A stretch of 64,000 bases of DNA from Bradyrhizobium genomosp. I (2014) (GCF_000261685.1 NZ_AJQE01000203.1:1-64000), one strand, 5' to 3'. Shown: positions 1 through 10,370, counted from the first letter of the stretch. Notes: a model not told the origin generated them from the sequence alone. Translations and numbers: made by a program.

Positions 1-579
1 CAGCGCGCTTTGGCAGGACGGCGAGACCCTTGCCTTGTTCTTCTCCAGGCATTCGAGCGCGGGGGCGCCGCCCGGCGGCACGCTGGCGCAGACTTTCGGA
101 TAGTCGGACCGGCAGGCGCTCTTGATGGCGGAGACCTGCGCACTGCTCGATTGTTTGGCGGGAGCAGCCTTTGGCGCCGCCGCCGGCGCGGCGGGCTTGG
201 CAGGCTCGGCGGGGGAAGGGACAGGCGCCGCCTGGACCTTCGGCGCAGCGGGCGTCGGTTCGACCTTGGGTGCAGCTTCGGTTTTAGGCGCGGCCGGAGC
301 GACCTCGGTCTTCGGATCTGCGGCGGGCTCGACGGCGCGAACCGCGGTCTGGCATCCCGATGACAGGCTCGAAACGTTCTTCTTCAGACATTGATACGCC
401 TCCACGCCGCCCGGCGTCACGCTCGAGCAGTGCGCCATGAAATCCGAGCGGCACGCGGACCGGATCGCGCTCTTCTGCGCGTCGGTCGGCGCCTGCGCAA
501 AGATCGGTGTTGCGGTTGCGAACAGCACTGCCGCCAGCAACGTGCTGCGTGTGGAGCCATGCTTCAATATCGCGAACAT
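1..579 (-). CDS. Secreted cysteine-rich repeat protein (3' end outside window)
   Basis: The reading frame is open from the ATG at 579 to the window edge, so the C-terminus is missing. The first 27 or so residues look like a Sec signal peptide ending at an FAQA site. Two similar Cys-rich modules follow (about residues 39-80 and 140-185), each with the pattern ACRSD, then a Cys, PGG, a CL..N stretch and a final Cys. They are joined by a long linker rich in Ala, Pro and Lys. The module resembles the Cys_rich_FGFR-type repeat family seen in bradyrhizobial periplasmic proteins. The role is unknown; export to the periplasm or cell surface is inferred from the signal and the disulfide-ready cysteines. 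Confidence 0.8.
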   Translation of the reverse strand, partial: MFAILKHGSTRSTLLAAVLFATATPIFAQAPTDAQKSAIRSACRSDFMAHCSSVTPGGVEAYQCLKKNVSSLSSGCQTAVRAVEPAADPKTEVAPAAPKTEAAPKVEPTPAAPKVQAAPVPSPAEPAKPAAPAAAPKAAPAKQSSSAQVSAIKSACRSDYPKVCASVPPGGAPALECLEKNKARVSPSCQSAL

Positions 580-744
580 CTGGATGACTTCCTGCCCTAT
601 GGATCGAGCGCTCGAACCGCCGTTCGACGCTCCTAAAAAGGTGATGCGATTGCAATCGTTGCGAGCCGGGCGATGCACGGCATCATTGGCCGCTTTGTCC
701 GCCATCGCAAGCGGATTGTGGCCAAAGACGACGGAGTGCCGGCG

Positions 745-1746
745 CTAGAGTTTCACCATGCGCTTGCCGCGGTTCTCGCCCGCGAGCAATCCGATCAGTG
801 CTTTCGGCGTATTCTCGAGGCCGTCGATGATGTCCTCCTGCACCTTCAGCTTGCCGGACTTGACCCAGGCCTGCAGGTCGGCGAGCGCGCGCTGGCTCTC
901 CTTCATGTAGTCCATCACGATGAAGCCCTGCATGGTCAGCCGCTTCACCACGATCAGCCCTGGCACGCCGCGCGGGCCGTGCGCGGCAGGCGCGCCGTCA
1001 TATTGCGAGATCGCGCCGCAGCAGGCGATGCGGCCGTAGTTGTTCATCTGCGGCAGGCAGGCTTCCAGAATGTCGCCGCCGACATTGTCGAAATAAACGT
1101 CGATCCCCTTCGGCGCGGCCGCGCGCAGCGCCTTGAACACCGCGCCATCCTTGTAGTCGACGGCCTCATCGAAGCCGAGCTCGGAGGTCAGCCAGTTGCA
1201 TTTGTCGGCGCCGCCGGCAATGCCGACCACATGGCATCCCTTGATCTTGGCGATCTGCCCGACGATCGAGCCGACCGAGCCGGCCGCCGCGGAGACCACG
1301 ACCGTCTCGCCCTCGCGGGGCTTGCCGATCTCGAGCAGGCCGAAATAGGCGGTGAGGCCGGCGATGCCGAACACGCTGAGCAGATGCGTCATCGGCTCGA
1401 GCTTCGGCATTTTTGTGAGATGCTTTGCCGGCACCGCGGCAAATTCCTGCCAGCCGGTGTCACCGAACACGATATCGCCCGCCGCAAGCCCCATTGCCTT
1501 CGAGCTGACGACCTCGGCGATGGCGCCGCCGGCCATCACGCTGTTGGCTTCGACGGCGGAACGATAGGTCGCGCCGTGCATCCAGGCGCGGTTGGCGGCA
1601 TCGAGCGAGATGTATCGCACGCGCAGCAGGGCCTCGCCGTCTCTTAGTTCCGGCATTGCGCTCTCGATCATCCTGAAATGCTCGGGACCGAGCTTGCCGC
1701 TGGGCTTTTCGACCAGAAGAATCTGGCGATTGACATGTCCGCTCAT
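745..1746 (-). CDS. NADP-dependent zinc-independent oxidoreductase (CurA/YncB-like MDR family)
   Basis: 333 residues, the usual length for the medium-chain reductase group that reduces enones and alkenals with NADPH in the cytosol. An N-terminal GroES-like part is followed by a Rossmann domain; the glycine-rich cofactor loop is visible as AAAGSVGSIVGQIA. The motifs VGIAGGADKC and YFDNVGG are typical of the leukotriene B4 dehydrogenase/CurA branch, and the zinc-binding cysteines of alcohol dehydrogenases are absent. I chose the ATG at 1746 rather than one 42 codons upstream because AGAGGGAAA precedes it at good spacing and the family begins at this point. The physiological substrate cannot be read from the sequence. 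Confidence 0.88.
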   Translation of the reverse strand: MSGHVNRQILLVEKPSGKLGPEHFRMIESAMPELRDGEALLRVRYISLDAANRAWMHGATYRSAVEANSVMAGGAIAEVVSSKAMGLAAGDIVFGDTGWQEFAAVPAKHLTKMPKLEPMTHLLSVFGIAGLTAYFGLLEIGKPREGETVVVSAAAGSVGSIVGQIAKIKGCHVVGIAGGADKCNWLTSELGFDEAVDYKDGAVFKALRAAAPKGIDVYFDNVGGDILEACLPQMNNYGRIACCGAISQYDGAPAAHGPRGVPGLIVVKRLTMQGFIVMDYMKESQRALADLQAWVKSGKLKVQEDIIDGLENTPKALIGLLAGENRGKRMVKL

Positions 1747-2188
1747 GGCGTTTCCCTCTTTGACGGTCTTGACGATTGTCGATGCAGCCCCCGCAAATAA
1801 AACGTGCAGGCCGCATGCCTTGTGCGCTGCATGAAGGCTAGATCGCTGCGTTCCATTGCACAACGGGAACATCCTGAAAACGCGACCACACGCAAAGCGT
1901 GTTGCGTCGCTGTGATATCTGCGACATCATGAAACGCCGGTGTAAGCGCGCCTTCCGCAAGCTCGGCTCCCTCCGAGGTCGGCACGGTCCTGCGATGTCG
2001 GGGCATGTCATCGCTGTCTGCGCTGGCGCAACCGACACGACCAGGATTTGCGACAGCGTCTTCGAGCCTAGCGGCTTCTCCCTGAAACCCCCACGCAGTT
2101 GCTATGGTGACAAGGCTCGGTATTCCGGGCCTCGTTTTTTTCGGCGGAGGCGGTTCACGCACGATATGGCGGCCCCGGCACCGGCGGC
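1747..2188. other. Intergenic region without a credible gene
   Basis: 442 bases between the oxidoreductase start and the end of the ATP-grasp gene. Open frames here lack family features and ribosome sites. A short inverted repeat (acacgc, aaa, gcgtgt) near 1889-1903 lies about 145 bases upstream of the oxidoreductase and may belong to its promoter region. Confidence 0.5.
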
Positions 2189-3118
2189 TCAGTGCCCCGT
2201 CTCGAAAATGCGATCCAGCGCCGCGTCATAGGTCGCCCGGACCAGTTCGGGATGGAGCCGTCCGAGAGCCTCCATCATCACGCCGGAATTGATCTCGAGC
2301 ACGCGCCAGATGCCATCGACCCGGATCACGTCGATCGAGGCGAAGGTGATGCCGATGAAGCTTGCGGCGTCGATTGCGAGCTTTGCGCAGACCGCGCGAA
2401 CCTCGCCCTCGTCAAGGAGGATGGGCTTTGCGCCGGCGTCGAGATTGTGTCGCCAGGTCAGGAGGCGCCGTTCGCCTCTGGGGACGATGGCGTTCAGTTC
2501 GCGCGCCGCGAGTTCGCGCAGATGCCTGTCCTGTCCCGCCGCGCTCGCCAGCTCACGCAACGTCCGGACGCCATCGCCGACGACCGACGGCCGTTCCTTG
2601 CGGTAGACGATCATCGGCTTGCCATCGAGCGCGATCACGCGGACCTCCTCCTCGATCTCGACATAGGGTGAGATCACCAGCCCAAGGCTGGACGAGAAGA
2701 TCTCGGTGACGGCGCGGTCGAGCTCGTCGCTGTTCGTCGCCTTGAACACCGCGCGTCCGGACGTGCCCTCGTTCGGCTTCACCACCACGCCTTGCGGATT
2801 CTGGGCAAGCAGTGCCAGCATGCCCTGGCGCCAATCGGCACCGGCGACGTGCACGCCCATGCTCGGGTTGAGGAAGAGGTGATGGGGAACGCATGGCACG
2901 CCCGCCAGCGCCAGCGCCTCGGCGGTGGCCGATTTGTCGTTGGCGAGGCGGTGGGCGATGGCGCTGTTGAGGCCGATGTCGTAGCCGAAGGCGAAGCGGC
3001 GTATCTCGCCCCTGTTCATTGCGATCAGCCAGCCACTGGCGCGGACGTCGACTGCGATGCCGCGGTCGGCGCAATAGCGCCGGATTGCCTGAACGAAGAT
3101 TCGCTCGCCGCTTGCCAT
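2189..3118 (-). CDS. ATP-grasp ligase, RimK/glutathione-synthase-like
   Basis: 309 residues. The central and C-terminal parts read as an ATP-grasp fold: GVVVKPNEGTSGRAVF is the nucleotide-binding strand and loop, EEEVRVIALDGK is the second strand, and VLEINSGVMME near the end carries the Glu/Asn metal ligands. Proteins of this build join an amine to a carboxylate with ATP; the substrate is unknown. The chosen ATG at 3118 has GAAGGA just upstream, whereas the earlier in-frame ATG has no ribosome site. It is divergent from the ferredoxin reductase gene across a 373-base gap. No partner gene is adjacent, so it is probably monocistronic. Confidence 0.82.
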   Translation of the reverse strand: MASGERIFVQAIRRYCADRGIAVDVRASGWLIAMNRGEIRRFAFGYDIGLNSAIAHRLANDKSATAEALALAGVPCVPHHLFLNPSMGVHVAGADWRQGMLALLAQNPQGVVVKPNEGTSGRAVFKATNSDELDRAVTEIFSSSLGLVISPYVEIEEEVRVIALDGKPMIVYRKERPSVVGDGVRTLRELASAAGQDRHLRELAARELNAIVPRGERRLLTWRHNLDAGAKPILLDEGEVRAVCAKLAIDAASFIGITFASIDVIRVDGIWRVLEINSGVMMEALGRLHPELVRATYDAALDRIFETGH

Positions 3119-3491
3119 GGTCCTTCGTCGTTCCTGTCGCAACAGCCGCAAAAATGCGGGAATCGGCGCCAATCGGGATGAAAATCAGAACTATTCTTAA
3201 TGAAATTCTCGCGAGTGCGACGGAAATTAAGTGCTCAAACCAGGCATCGGAGGGGAAGGAAATTGCCTTCCGCACCTCCCCGGCAGCAGATTCATCGATC
3301 ATGTGACCGGTTCTGCCGCAAATGCCGGTTTGACCGGCATCAATTGCATCCGGAACGAGGTTGATTATTGGTCTCAATGGCGTAGATCACACACGCGAAA
3401 TCCTCCGCCATGGCAGATGGTGTCCGCCCCGTTTTCAGGGCCGGGCAGCGCTTTTGCCCTAAAACCGCAATTATTCGGAATATCGAAAATC
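3119..3491. promoter_or_regulatory. Divergent promoter region between ATP-grasp and ferredoxin reductase genes
   Basis: 373 bases with no gene of their own. It is more AT-rich than its surroundings, as expected where two promoters face away from each other. I could not assign reliable -35 and -10 boxes. Confidence 0.4.
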
Positions 3492-4265
3492 ATGAGCGCG
3501 TTTTACCGAGAGAAGGTTCTTTCCGTCCAGCACTGGACCGACACGCTGTTCAGCTTCCGTGCCACCCGCGACACCGGCTTCCGCTTCCAGAACGGCCAGT
3601 TCGCCATGATAGGCCTCGAGGTCGACGGTCGTCCGCTGCTGCGCGCCTACAGCATGGCGAGCGCCAACCACGAGGAAGAGCTCGAATTCTTCTCGATCAA
3701 GGTTCAGGACGGCCCGCTCACCTCGCGTCTCCAGAAGATCAAGGAAGGCGACACCATCCTGGTCGGCCGCAAGGCGACCGGCACGCTGATCACCGACAAC
3801 CTGCTTCCGGGCAAGCGGCTGATGCTGCTCTCGACCGGCACCGGCCTTGCGCCCTTTGCGAGCCTGATCAAGGACCCCGAGGTCTACGATCAGTTCGAGA
3901 GCATCGTGCTGGTGCATGGCTGCCGCCAGGTCTCCGAGCTCGCCTATGGCGAGAAGCTCGTCGCGACCCTGCGCGAGGATGAGCTGTTCGGCGAGCTGCT
4001 CGCGGACAAGCTCGTCTATTATCCGACCGTGACCCGCGAGCCGTTCAAGAACCGCGGCCGCATTACCGATCTCATCAGCTCCGAGCAGATCTTCAACGAC
4101 ATCGGCCAAGGCCCGCTCGACATCGAAACCGACCGCATCATGATGTGCGGCAGCCCGGCGATGCTCGAAGAGCTGAAGGCGATGTTCGAGAGCCGCGACT
4201 TCGTCGAGGGCTCCGGCAACAAGCCCGGCCATTTCGTGATCGAGAAGGCGTTCGTCGAGCGCTGA
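3492..4265 (+). CDS. fpr: Ferredoxin/flavodoxin--NADP+ reductase
   Basis: 257 residues, the length of the bacterial subclass I FPRs. It moves electrons between NADPH and ferredoxin or flavodoxin through FAD. The FAD site is seen as RAYS at residues 51-54 (RxYS motif), the nucleotide site as STGTGLAPF at 114-122, and the NADP-side loop as MMCGSPAML around 216-224. The sequence ends with VIEKAFVER, and family members stop with a similar short tail that covers the flavin. The ATG at 3492 is the family start; an upstream extension in the same frame has no homology-like features. It probably supplies reduced ferredoxin for oxidative stress or Fe-S assembly, as in other proteobacteria. Confidence 0.93.
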   Translation: MSAFYREKVLSVQHWTDTLFSFRATRDTGFRFQNGQFAMIGLEVDGRPLLRAYSMASANHEEELEFFSIKVQDGPLTSRLQKIKEGDTILVGRKATGTLITDNLLPGKRLMLLSTGTGLAPFASLIKDPEVYDQFESIVLVHGCRQVSELAYGEKLVATLREDELFGELLADKLVYYPTVTREPFKNRGRITDLISSEQIFNDIGQGPLDIETDRIMMCGSPAMLEELKAMFESRDFVEGSGNKPGHFVIEKAFVER

Positions 4266-4283
4266 GCTCGAGCCACGCTCTCG

Positions 4284-4405
4284 TGCCCCCGGACGCAGTG
4301 CATGCGCCTTTTCGGCGATGCGCTGCAGAACCGGGGCCCATTTCGCCATAGCGTGTGCTGTTGCCTTCTGCGTCCCGGGTCTGCGCTGGCGCTTGCCCGG
4401 GACAT
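4284..4405. repeat. Palindromic intergenic repeat
   Basis: Two nested inverted repeats sit in the gap after fpr. One pairs gcagtgcatgcgc with a near-complementary gcgatgcgctgc around a TTTT loop; the other is gtcccggg ... cccgggac (about 4372-4403). Elements built from CCCGGGAC-type arms recur in bradyrhizobial intergenic DNA as far as I recall. It may also act as a transcription end for fpr. Confidence 0.5.
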
Positions 4406-4646
4406 AGCTAGTTTGCGGCCGCTGTGGGAAATTCGGCAGGCTTTGTTGCGCTGCAAAATCTATCCTCTCGGCTGATTGATTTGTCTCGACCAAATTCGCT
4501 AGCCTGAAACAAGGGCCGCGTCATATCCGTATGACAGGCGAGGGCGTATCGTACCGCCTCATGCTGGCGAGAGGATGGGAATCGTGGCCGACGACAACAA
4601 GACGCAGCAATCCCCCAAACGCCTGCCGCTGGCGGAAGAGGGGATC

Positions 4647-6272
4647 ATGGAAACCTTGCTGCTGCCCTTCTCGCCGCGCTTCATCGTGCTGACGATCTGC
4701 GCGGTGGTCACCGCGCTCCTGATCGGCATCGGCATCGCCGACCGCAAGATCTTCGACATCCTGCTGGTCCCGATCCTGATCTTCGGCGCGCTGACCCTGC
4801 TCGGTGTCCGCGATCTCCTGCAGAAGAGCCATGCGGTGCTGCGCAACTACCCGATCTCCGCGCATATCCGCTTCCTGCTCGAGGAAATCAGGCCGGAGAT
4901 GCGGCAGTATTTCTTCGAGAGCGAGAAGGACGGCATGCCGTTCTCGCGCGACACCCGCGCGGTGGTCTATCAGCGCGCCAAGATGGAGCTCGACAAGCGC
5001 CCGTTCGGCACCCAGGAGGACGTCTACCGCGAGGGTTACGAGTGGATGCATCACTCGGTCTCGCCGACGGCACATGCCAAGGAAAAATTCCGTGTCGTGA
5101 TCGGTGGGCCGGATTGCGCAAAACCCTATTCGGCCTCGGTGTTCAACATCTCGGCGATGAGCTTTGGCGCGCTCAGCCCGAATGCGGTGCGGGCGCTGAA
5201 TGCCGGTGCCAGGAAGGGCGGCTTCGCGCACGACACCGGCGAGGGCGGCGTCAGCCCATATCACCGCGAGATGGGCGGCGACATCATCTGGGAGATCGGC
5301 TCCGGCTATTTCGGTTGCCGTCATATCGACGGCACCTTCGATCCCGAAGCGTTCGCGCGCGTCGCCTGCGAAGACCAGATCAAGATGGTCGAGCTCAAGA
5401 TCAGCCAGGGCGCCAAGCCGGGCCATGGCGGCGTGCTGCCGGCGGCCAAGGTCTCGGAGGAGATCTCCAAGATCCGCGGCGTGGCCATGGGCGAGGACTG
5501 CATCTCGCCGGCCTCGCACCGTGCCTTCTCCACGCCTGTGGGCATGATGCAGTTCATCGCCGAGATGCGCCGCCTGTCCGGCGGCAAGCCGGCCGGCTTC
5601 AAGCTGTGCATCGGCCATCCCTGGGAATTCCTGGCGATCTGCAAGGCGATGCTTCAGACCGGCATCTATCCGGATTTCGTCGTCGTCGACGGCAATGAGG
5701 GCGGCACCGGCGCCGCGCCGCTGGAATTCATGGATCATCTCGGCATGCCGATGCGCGAAGGCGTCAATTTCGTTCACAACGCGCTGGTCGGGATCAATGC
5801 GCGCGACCGCATCAAGATCGGCGCTTCCGGCAAGATCGCCACCGCCTTCGACATGGCGCGCGCGATGGCGATTGGCGCCGACTGGTGCAATTCGGCGCGC
5901 GGCTTCATGTTCTCGCTCGGCTGCATCCAGTCGCTGAGCTGCCACACCGACCGCTGCCCGACCGGTGTGGCGACGCAGGACCCGACGCGGGCGCGCGCGC
6001 TCTACGTGCCGCTCAAGATCGACCGTGTGCACAACTATCACCATGCGACGCTGCATTCGCTGACCGAGCTGATCGCCGCCGCCGGCCTGACCCATCCGCA
6101 GCAACTGCGCCCGATCCATTTCAGCCAACGGACGTCGACGACCCAGGTGAAGTCCTTCGCGCAGCTTTACCCGGCGCTGCGGCCCGGCGAGTTGCTCGAG
6201 GGTACGGAAGATTCGCGCTTCCGCGACGCCTGGAAGATGGCGCGGGCGGAGACTTTCCAGCCGGCGCCGTGA
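4647..6272 (+). CDS. FMN-binding glutamate synthase family protein, membrane-anchored
   Basis: 541 residues. The N-terminus has two hydrophobic segments (about residues 8-27 and 36-53). The rest is the glutamate-synthase central/FMN domain: MSFGALSPNAV, the HDTGEGGVSPYH loop, KPGHGGVLPA, DGNEGGTGAAP and the cysteine cluster CHTDRCPTGVATQDP that resembles the 3Fe-4S ligand region of GltB. There is no glutaminase domain, so ammonia-channel glutamate synthesis by this protein alone is not expected; the real reaction is unknown. I prefer the ATG at 4647 because GGAAGAGGGG lies just before it; an ATG at 4575 would add 24 residues but has a ribosome site touching the start. Confidence 0.88.
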   Translation: METLLLPFSPRFIVLTICAVVTALLIGIGIADRKIFDILLVPILIFGALTLLGVRDLLQKSHAVLRNYPISAHIRFLLEEIRPEMRQYFFESEKDGMPFSRDTRAVVYQRAKMELDKRPFGTQEDVYREGYEWMHHSVSPTAHAKEKFRVVIGGPDCAKPYSASVFNISAMSFGALSPNAVRALNAGARKGGFAHDTGEGGVSPYHREMGGDIIWEIGSGYFGCRHIDGTFDPEAFARVACEDQIKMVELKISQGAKPGHGGVLPAAKVSEEISKIRGVAMGEDCISPASHRAFSTPVGMMQFIAEMRRLSGGKPAGFKLCIGHPWEFLAICKAMLQTGIYPDFVVVDGNEGGTGAAPLEFMDHLGMPMREGVNFVHNALVGINARDRIKIGASGKIATAFDMARAMAIGADWCNSARGFMFSLGCIQSLSCHTDRCPTGVATQDPTRARALYVPLKIDRVHNYHHATLHSLTELIAAAGLTHPQQLRPIHFSQRTSTTQVKSFAQLYPALRPGELLEGTEDSRFRDAWKMARAETFQPAP

Positions 6273-6369
6273 GATGCCGGCCGCGGCAGGCAGGTACGGA
6301 GGCCGTAAATTAGTCGCGAGCGGAGCGTAGGCTTAACGCTTGATTCAACTTTGGGCGTAAATTGCGCCT

Positions 6370-6609
6370 ATGGACGAGCGACGTAGCAAGGCGAGGCATC
6401 GCGTGCTGAAGGCCGGAACCATCGAGTTCGGTGGCGGCGCGATCGACTGCACTGTTCGCAATCTCTCGGATACCGGCGCTGCGCTCGACGTCACCAGCCC
6501 GGTGGGCATCCCCGAGCATTTCACCCTGTTCGTCCAGGTCGATGGAAGGCATCTGTCCTGCACCGTGGTCTGGCGCAAGGAAAAGCGGATCGGCGTGAAG
6601 TTCGGGTGA
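6370..6609 (+). CDS. Single-domain PilZ protein (c-di-GMP binding)
   Basis: 79 residues consisting of one PilZ domain. The two c-di-GMP signatures are both visible: the N-terminal arginine cluster RRSKARHR (residues 4-11) and VRNLSDTGAAL, which fits the (D/N)xSxxG motif. Such stand-alone PilZ proteins act as cytosolic receptors that pass the second-messenger level to a partner. No partner is evident next to it; the neighbours face the other way or are separated by gaps. Confidence 0.85.
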   Translation: MDERRSKARHRVLKAGTIEFGGGAIDCTVRNLSDTGAALDVTSPVGIPEHFTLFVQVDGRHLSCTVVWRKEKRIGVKFG

Positions 6610-6649
6610 GGGCTTCGCGCCTGTCCGGTACGCCGGCGGAGAATTCAGC

Positions 6650-7945
6650 TCACGCCGCAGCCTGCTCGCCCCGCCGTGTTGCCAGGATCTTGTCGATCCT
6701 GCGCCCGTCGAGATCGACCACCTCGATGTGCCAGCCGCCGAAGTCGAACGCGTCGCCAGCGTTGGGCAGCGCGTTGAACTGCTGCAGCACCAGGCCCGCC
6801 ACCGTGTTGTAGCGATGCGGCGGCAATTCGACGCCGAGCAGCTCGCCGAATTCGTCGACCGGCATCCAGCCGGAGATCAGGAGCGACGAGTCGGCGCGCC
6901 TGACATAGGCCGGCTCCGGCGGTCCCGCCTCGGAATGGAAGGCGCCGACGATCGACTCGAGGATGTCGGAGGCCGTCACCATGCCTTCGAAGGCGCCGTA
7001 TTCGTCATAGACGAGGCCGACGTGAACCGGAGCAGCTTTCAGGATGGTCAGCACGTCGCGCGCATCGGCCGATACCGGGATGCCGGGCGTCTCGCGCACG
7101 AGCGCGCGCAGGTCGGGGTTGCGCTCGTTCATATAGGCAATCAGCAGGTCCTTGGCCTGGAGCACGCCGATCGGCGTGTCGCGATCGCCGTCGGAGACGG
7201 GGAAGCGCGAATGCGGGCTCTTGGCGATGATCGCCTGGATGGCGGCCGGATCGTCGTTCAGGTCGATTTCGTCGACCTCCGTGCGCGGCGTCATGACCGC
7301 GCCGACCGGCCGATCGCCGAGCCGCATCACGCCGGCGATCATCTCCTTCTCGCCGGGCTCGAGCACGCCCGCGCTCTCGGCCTCGCTGACGAGGTGATGG
7401 ATCTCGTCCTCGGAGACCTTCTCCTCGGCCCTGCCGCCGCGGCCGAGCAGCGTGAGGATCAGCTTTCCGGAGACATCGAGCAGGAAGACGAGCGGCAGCG
7501 ATATCTTCGCAAGCGCGTGCATCGCGGGCGCGACCAGAACGGCGATGCTTTCGGGATCGCGTAGCGCGACCTGCTTCGGCACCAGCTCGCCGACGATCAA
7601 GGTGGCATAGGTGATGAGCGTGACCACGATGCCGACACCGACGATGTCGGCAAGCCCTGAGGATAGGCCGAGTTCGAGCAGCCATTGCGTCAGCCGCTGC
7701 CCGAGCGTCGCGCCCGAGAACGCGCCGGAGAGCACGCCGACCAGCGTGATGCCGATCTGCACCGTCGAAAGGAACTTGCCGGGATCGGCCGCCAGCATCA
7801 GCGCCGGCTCGGCGCCGCGCACACCCTTGGCCGCGAGCAGCGACAGCCGCGCCGGACGCGACGAGACCACGGCCAGCTCGGACATGGAGAGCAGGCCGTT
7901 GATGACGATCAGGACGACGACGATGACGAGTTCGAGCGAGAGCAT
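6650..7945 (-). CDS. CNNM/CorC-type hemolysin-family membrane protein with CBS pair
   Basis: 431 residues. An N-terminal DUF21 membrane domain (about residues 1-180, with four hydrophobic segments; motif NGLLSMSELAVVSSR) is followed by a CBS-domain pair (about 205-330) and a C-terminal CorC/HlyC domain starting near RRADSSLLISGWMPV. Proteins of this order are implicated in Mg2+/Co2+ efflux or membrane maintenance; the old name hemolysin is not functional evidence. I chose the ATG at 7945 because the 51 upstream codons read as low-complexity Arg-rich sequence outside the family. Confidence 0.88.
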   Translation of the reverse strand: MLSLELVIVVVLIVINGLLSMSELAVVSSRPARLSLLAAKGVRGAEPALMLAADPGKFLSTVQIGITLVGVLSGAFSGATLGQRLTQWLLELGLSSGLADIVGVGIVVTLITYATLIVGELVPKQVALRDPESIAVLVAPAMHALAKISLPLVFLLDVSGKLILTLLGRGGRAEEKVSEDEIHHLVSEAESAGVLEPGEKEMIAGVMRLGDRPVGAVMTPRTEVDEIDLNDDPAAIQAIIAKSPHSRFPVSDGDRDTPIGVLQAKDLLIAYMNERNPDLRALVRETPGIPVSADARDVLTILKAAPVHVGLVYDEYGAFEGMVTASDILESIVGAFHSEAGPPEPAYVRRADSSLLISGWMPVDEFGELLGVELPPHRYNTVAGLVLQQFNALPNAGDAFDFGGWHIEVVDLDGRRIDKILATRRGEQAAA

Positions 7946-8187
7946 TGACGTTCCAGAGGTAAGCAAGTGTGGCCGGATGGCGGCGCAAGCCATTGATATA
8001 GGTATTCGGTGAGGAAGTGCCGGCAATTCTGCGCGTTCGTCACCTCCGGGAACCCGTGCGGGACAGCGTTCTCGGCGCCCTCCGCGACGACCTGACACTC
8101 CGCGGAACTACGGATCGTTGCTTAACGAGCCCTTAGTGGCCGCCGGCTAGGTTTTCGACATTGCAGAAATATGTTCGGGGACCCAGG

Positions 8188-10263
8188 ATGCGGATCGGGA
8201 AGCTTTTCGCGCTGTCGATGCTGACGGTGACGGTATTTGCAGTCATCCTTGGCGCCGAGGTGCTGATACCCCAGACCCGCATCTTCACCAACCGCTCCGA
8301 CGCGATCAAGACCGTCGACGCCTTTGGCGCGACCCTGATGGCCAGCCAGCACGTCGCCAGCCTTCGCGCTCCCTATATCGGACCGATCTTCCAGGAAGGC
8401 GCTGCGACGCAGGCGCAGCTCGAAGCTGCCACGAAGGCTGCGAAAGCTGCCGAGGCCGGCTTCGAGGCCGCAAGGCGCGCCGTCATGGTGCTGGACGACG
8501 GCGGCGCAATTGCCGAGAATCTCGACCGTGCCGCACGGCGGCTGAAGGAGATCACCACCGCGGCCGGTCGCGCGATGGGCGTTCCCCTGGCGGCGCGCGA
8601 CAGCGTCGCGACAAAGGGCTTCCTGCCCGGTATCGCCGAGGTCATCGGCAACATCGAACCGGTCATGAACCGGCTCGAGGCGAAGGTCATCAATGCCGAT
8701 TCCTCGCTTGCGGCGCTGTTGAATCTGGCGCGAACGGCGCAGGATCTGCGCGTATCGGCCGGCAACCGCGCGGCCACGCTGTCCCCGGCGCTCTCCGCGC
8801 GCCGTCCGCTCACCGCGGCCGAGCTGTCGTTGATGGACCGCATGCAGGGACGCGTGGAGGCCGATCGCGAGCGCATCGAGGCCGGGATCGAACAGCTCGG
8901 AAATCCCGCCCGCATCGCTGCCGCGCACAAGGCGGCAACGGAATCCTATTTCGGACGAGCCGCGGTTGCCGTGGACAAGGAGATTCCTGCAGCCCGGAGT
9001 GACGGCAAGTACGGCGGCACCGCCGACGAGCTGGCGAAGGTGATCGTGCCGGCGATCCAGATGTTCTACGGCGTGCGCGACGCCGCGCTGGCGGAAGCAG
9101 CCGAGCGCGCCTCGGCCGCGCGCGACGGCGCGCTGGCGATGCTGGCGCTCGCCGGTGTCGCCGTGTTGGCGCTGCTCGGGACGCTCGGTGGCGTGACCAT
9201 GATGCTGCGCCGGCGCGTGGTGATGCCGCTTGCGAAGCTCGCCGACGTAATCGGGATGCTCGCCGCCGGACAGCACGAGGTCGAGATCCCAACAACGGGC
9301 CGCAACGACGAGATCGGCCAGGTCGCGGGCTCGCTCCAGCACTTCAAGGATTCGCTCGGCGCCAAGAAGGCCGCCGACGAGGCGGCCGCGGTCGAAGCCG
9401 AAGCAAAGCTCCGGCGCAGCCAGCGCGTGGACCAGATCGCGCGCGAGTTCGAAGCCATGATCGGTGACGTCGTCAACACCGTCTCGTCGGCCTCTTCGGA
9501 GCTGGAAGCGTCTGCGGGAACGCTGACGTGTACGGCCGAGCAATCGGAGAAGGTCACCGCGACCGTGGCGGCCGCCTCCGAACAGGCCTCCACCAACGTG
9601 CAGACCGTCGCTGCGGCGGCCGAGGAGATGGCCTCGTCGGTCGACGAGATCAGCCGTCAGGTCCAGGATTCCGCGCGCATCGCCGGCGAGGCGGTGCAGC
9701 AGGCGGGGCGGACCAACGACCATGTCGGTGAGCTCGCCAGGGCCGCGGGCCGGATCGGTGACGTCGTCGAGCTCATCAGCCAGATCGCGGGCCAGACCAA
9801 TCTTCTGGCCCTCAATGCCACCATCGAGGCGGCGCGCGCCGGCGAGGCCGGACGCGGCTTTGCCGTCGTCGCATCCGAGGTCAAGGCGCTGGCCGAGCAG
9901 ACCGCCAAGGCCACCGGCGAGATCAGTCAGCAGATATCGGGAATCCAGACGGCGACCGAGGACTCCGTCGGCGCCATCAAGGCGATCGGCGACACCATCA
10001 CGCGCATGTCCGAGATCGCGTCCGCAATCGCCTCGGCGGTCGAGGAGCAGGGCGCGGCGACGCGCGAGATCTCACGCAACGTGCAGCAGGCCGCGCGCGG
10101 CACCCAGCAGGTCTCCGCCAGCATCGTCGACGTGCAGCGCGGCGCGAGCCAGACCGGATCGGCCTCCTCCAATGTGCTCACGTCGGCCAAATCGCTGTCC
10201 GGTGAGAGCACTCGCCTCAAGGCCGAGGTCGGCAAGTTCCTGGACGCGATCCGCGCCGCGTAA
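8188..10263 (+). CDS. Methyl-accepting chemotaxis protein
   Basis: 691 residues. One membrane helix near residues 6-26, a sensor region of nearly 290 residues, a second membrane helix (about 315-340), a HAMP linker (about 342-395) and a long coiled-coil signalling domain follow in order. The hairpin tip is plain: [20 protein letters not shown] followed by [13 protein letters not shown]. The tail ends FLDAIRAA, so there is no CheR-tethering pentapeptide. The protein should signal to CheA through CheW at the inner membrane; the ligand is unknown. I place the start at the ATG at 8188 behind GGGGACCCAGG rather than at a TTG nine codons earlier. Confidence 0.92.
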   Translation: MRIGKLFALSMLTVTVFAVILGAEVLIPQTRIFTNRSDAIKTVDAFGATLMASQHVASLRAPYIGPIFQEGAATQAQLEAATKAAKAAEAGFEAARRAVMVLDDGGAIAENLDRAARRLKEITTAAGRAMGVPLAARDSVATKGFLPGIAEVIGNIEPVMNRLEAKVINADSSLAALLNLARTAQDLRVSAGNRAATLSPALSARRPLTAAELSLMDRMQGRVEADRERIEAGIEQLGNPARIAAAHKAATESYFGRAAVAVDKEIPAARSDGKYGGTADELAKVIVPAIQMFYGVRDAALAEAAERASAARDGALAMLALAGVAVLALLGTLGGVTMMLRRRVVMPLAKLADVIGMLAAGQHEVEIPTTGRNDEIGQVAGSLQHFKDSLGAKKAADEAAAVEAEAKLRRSQRVDQIAREFEAMIGDVVNTVSSASSELEASAGTLTCTAEQSEKVTATVAAASEQASTNVQTVAAAAEEMASSVDEISRQVQDSARIAGEAVQQAGRTNDHVGELARAAGRIGDVVELISQIAGQTNLLALNATIEAARAGEAGRGFAVVASEVKALAEQTAKATGEISQQISGIQTATEDSVGAIKAIGDTITRMSEIASAIASAVEEQGAATREISRNVQQAARGTQQVSASIVDVQRGASQTGSASSNVLTSAKSLSGESTRLKAEVGKFLDAIRAA

Positions 10264-10370
10264 GGAGCCGCATTAGACTGGATCGATGCGCGCCAAGGAC
10301 AGGAACACCTCTCCCGGAGGGTGAGGCGAACCGGCGGCTACGACCTGATTTCATCGCGCTCGCGTCGCGC

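Noticed and set aside
4521-6128. A 535-codon minus-strand frame opposite the glutamate-synthase-like gene
   Set aside because: Antisense to a strongly conserved gene and rich in His, Arg and Asp without any fold-like pattern.
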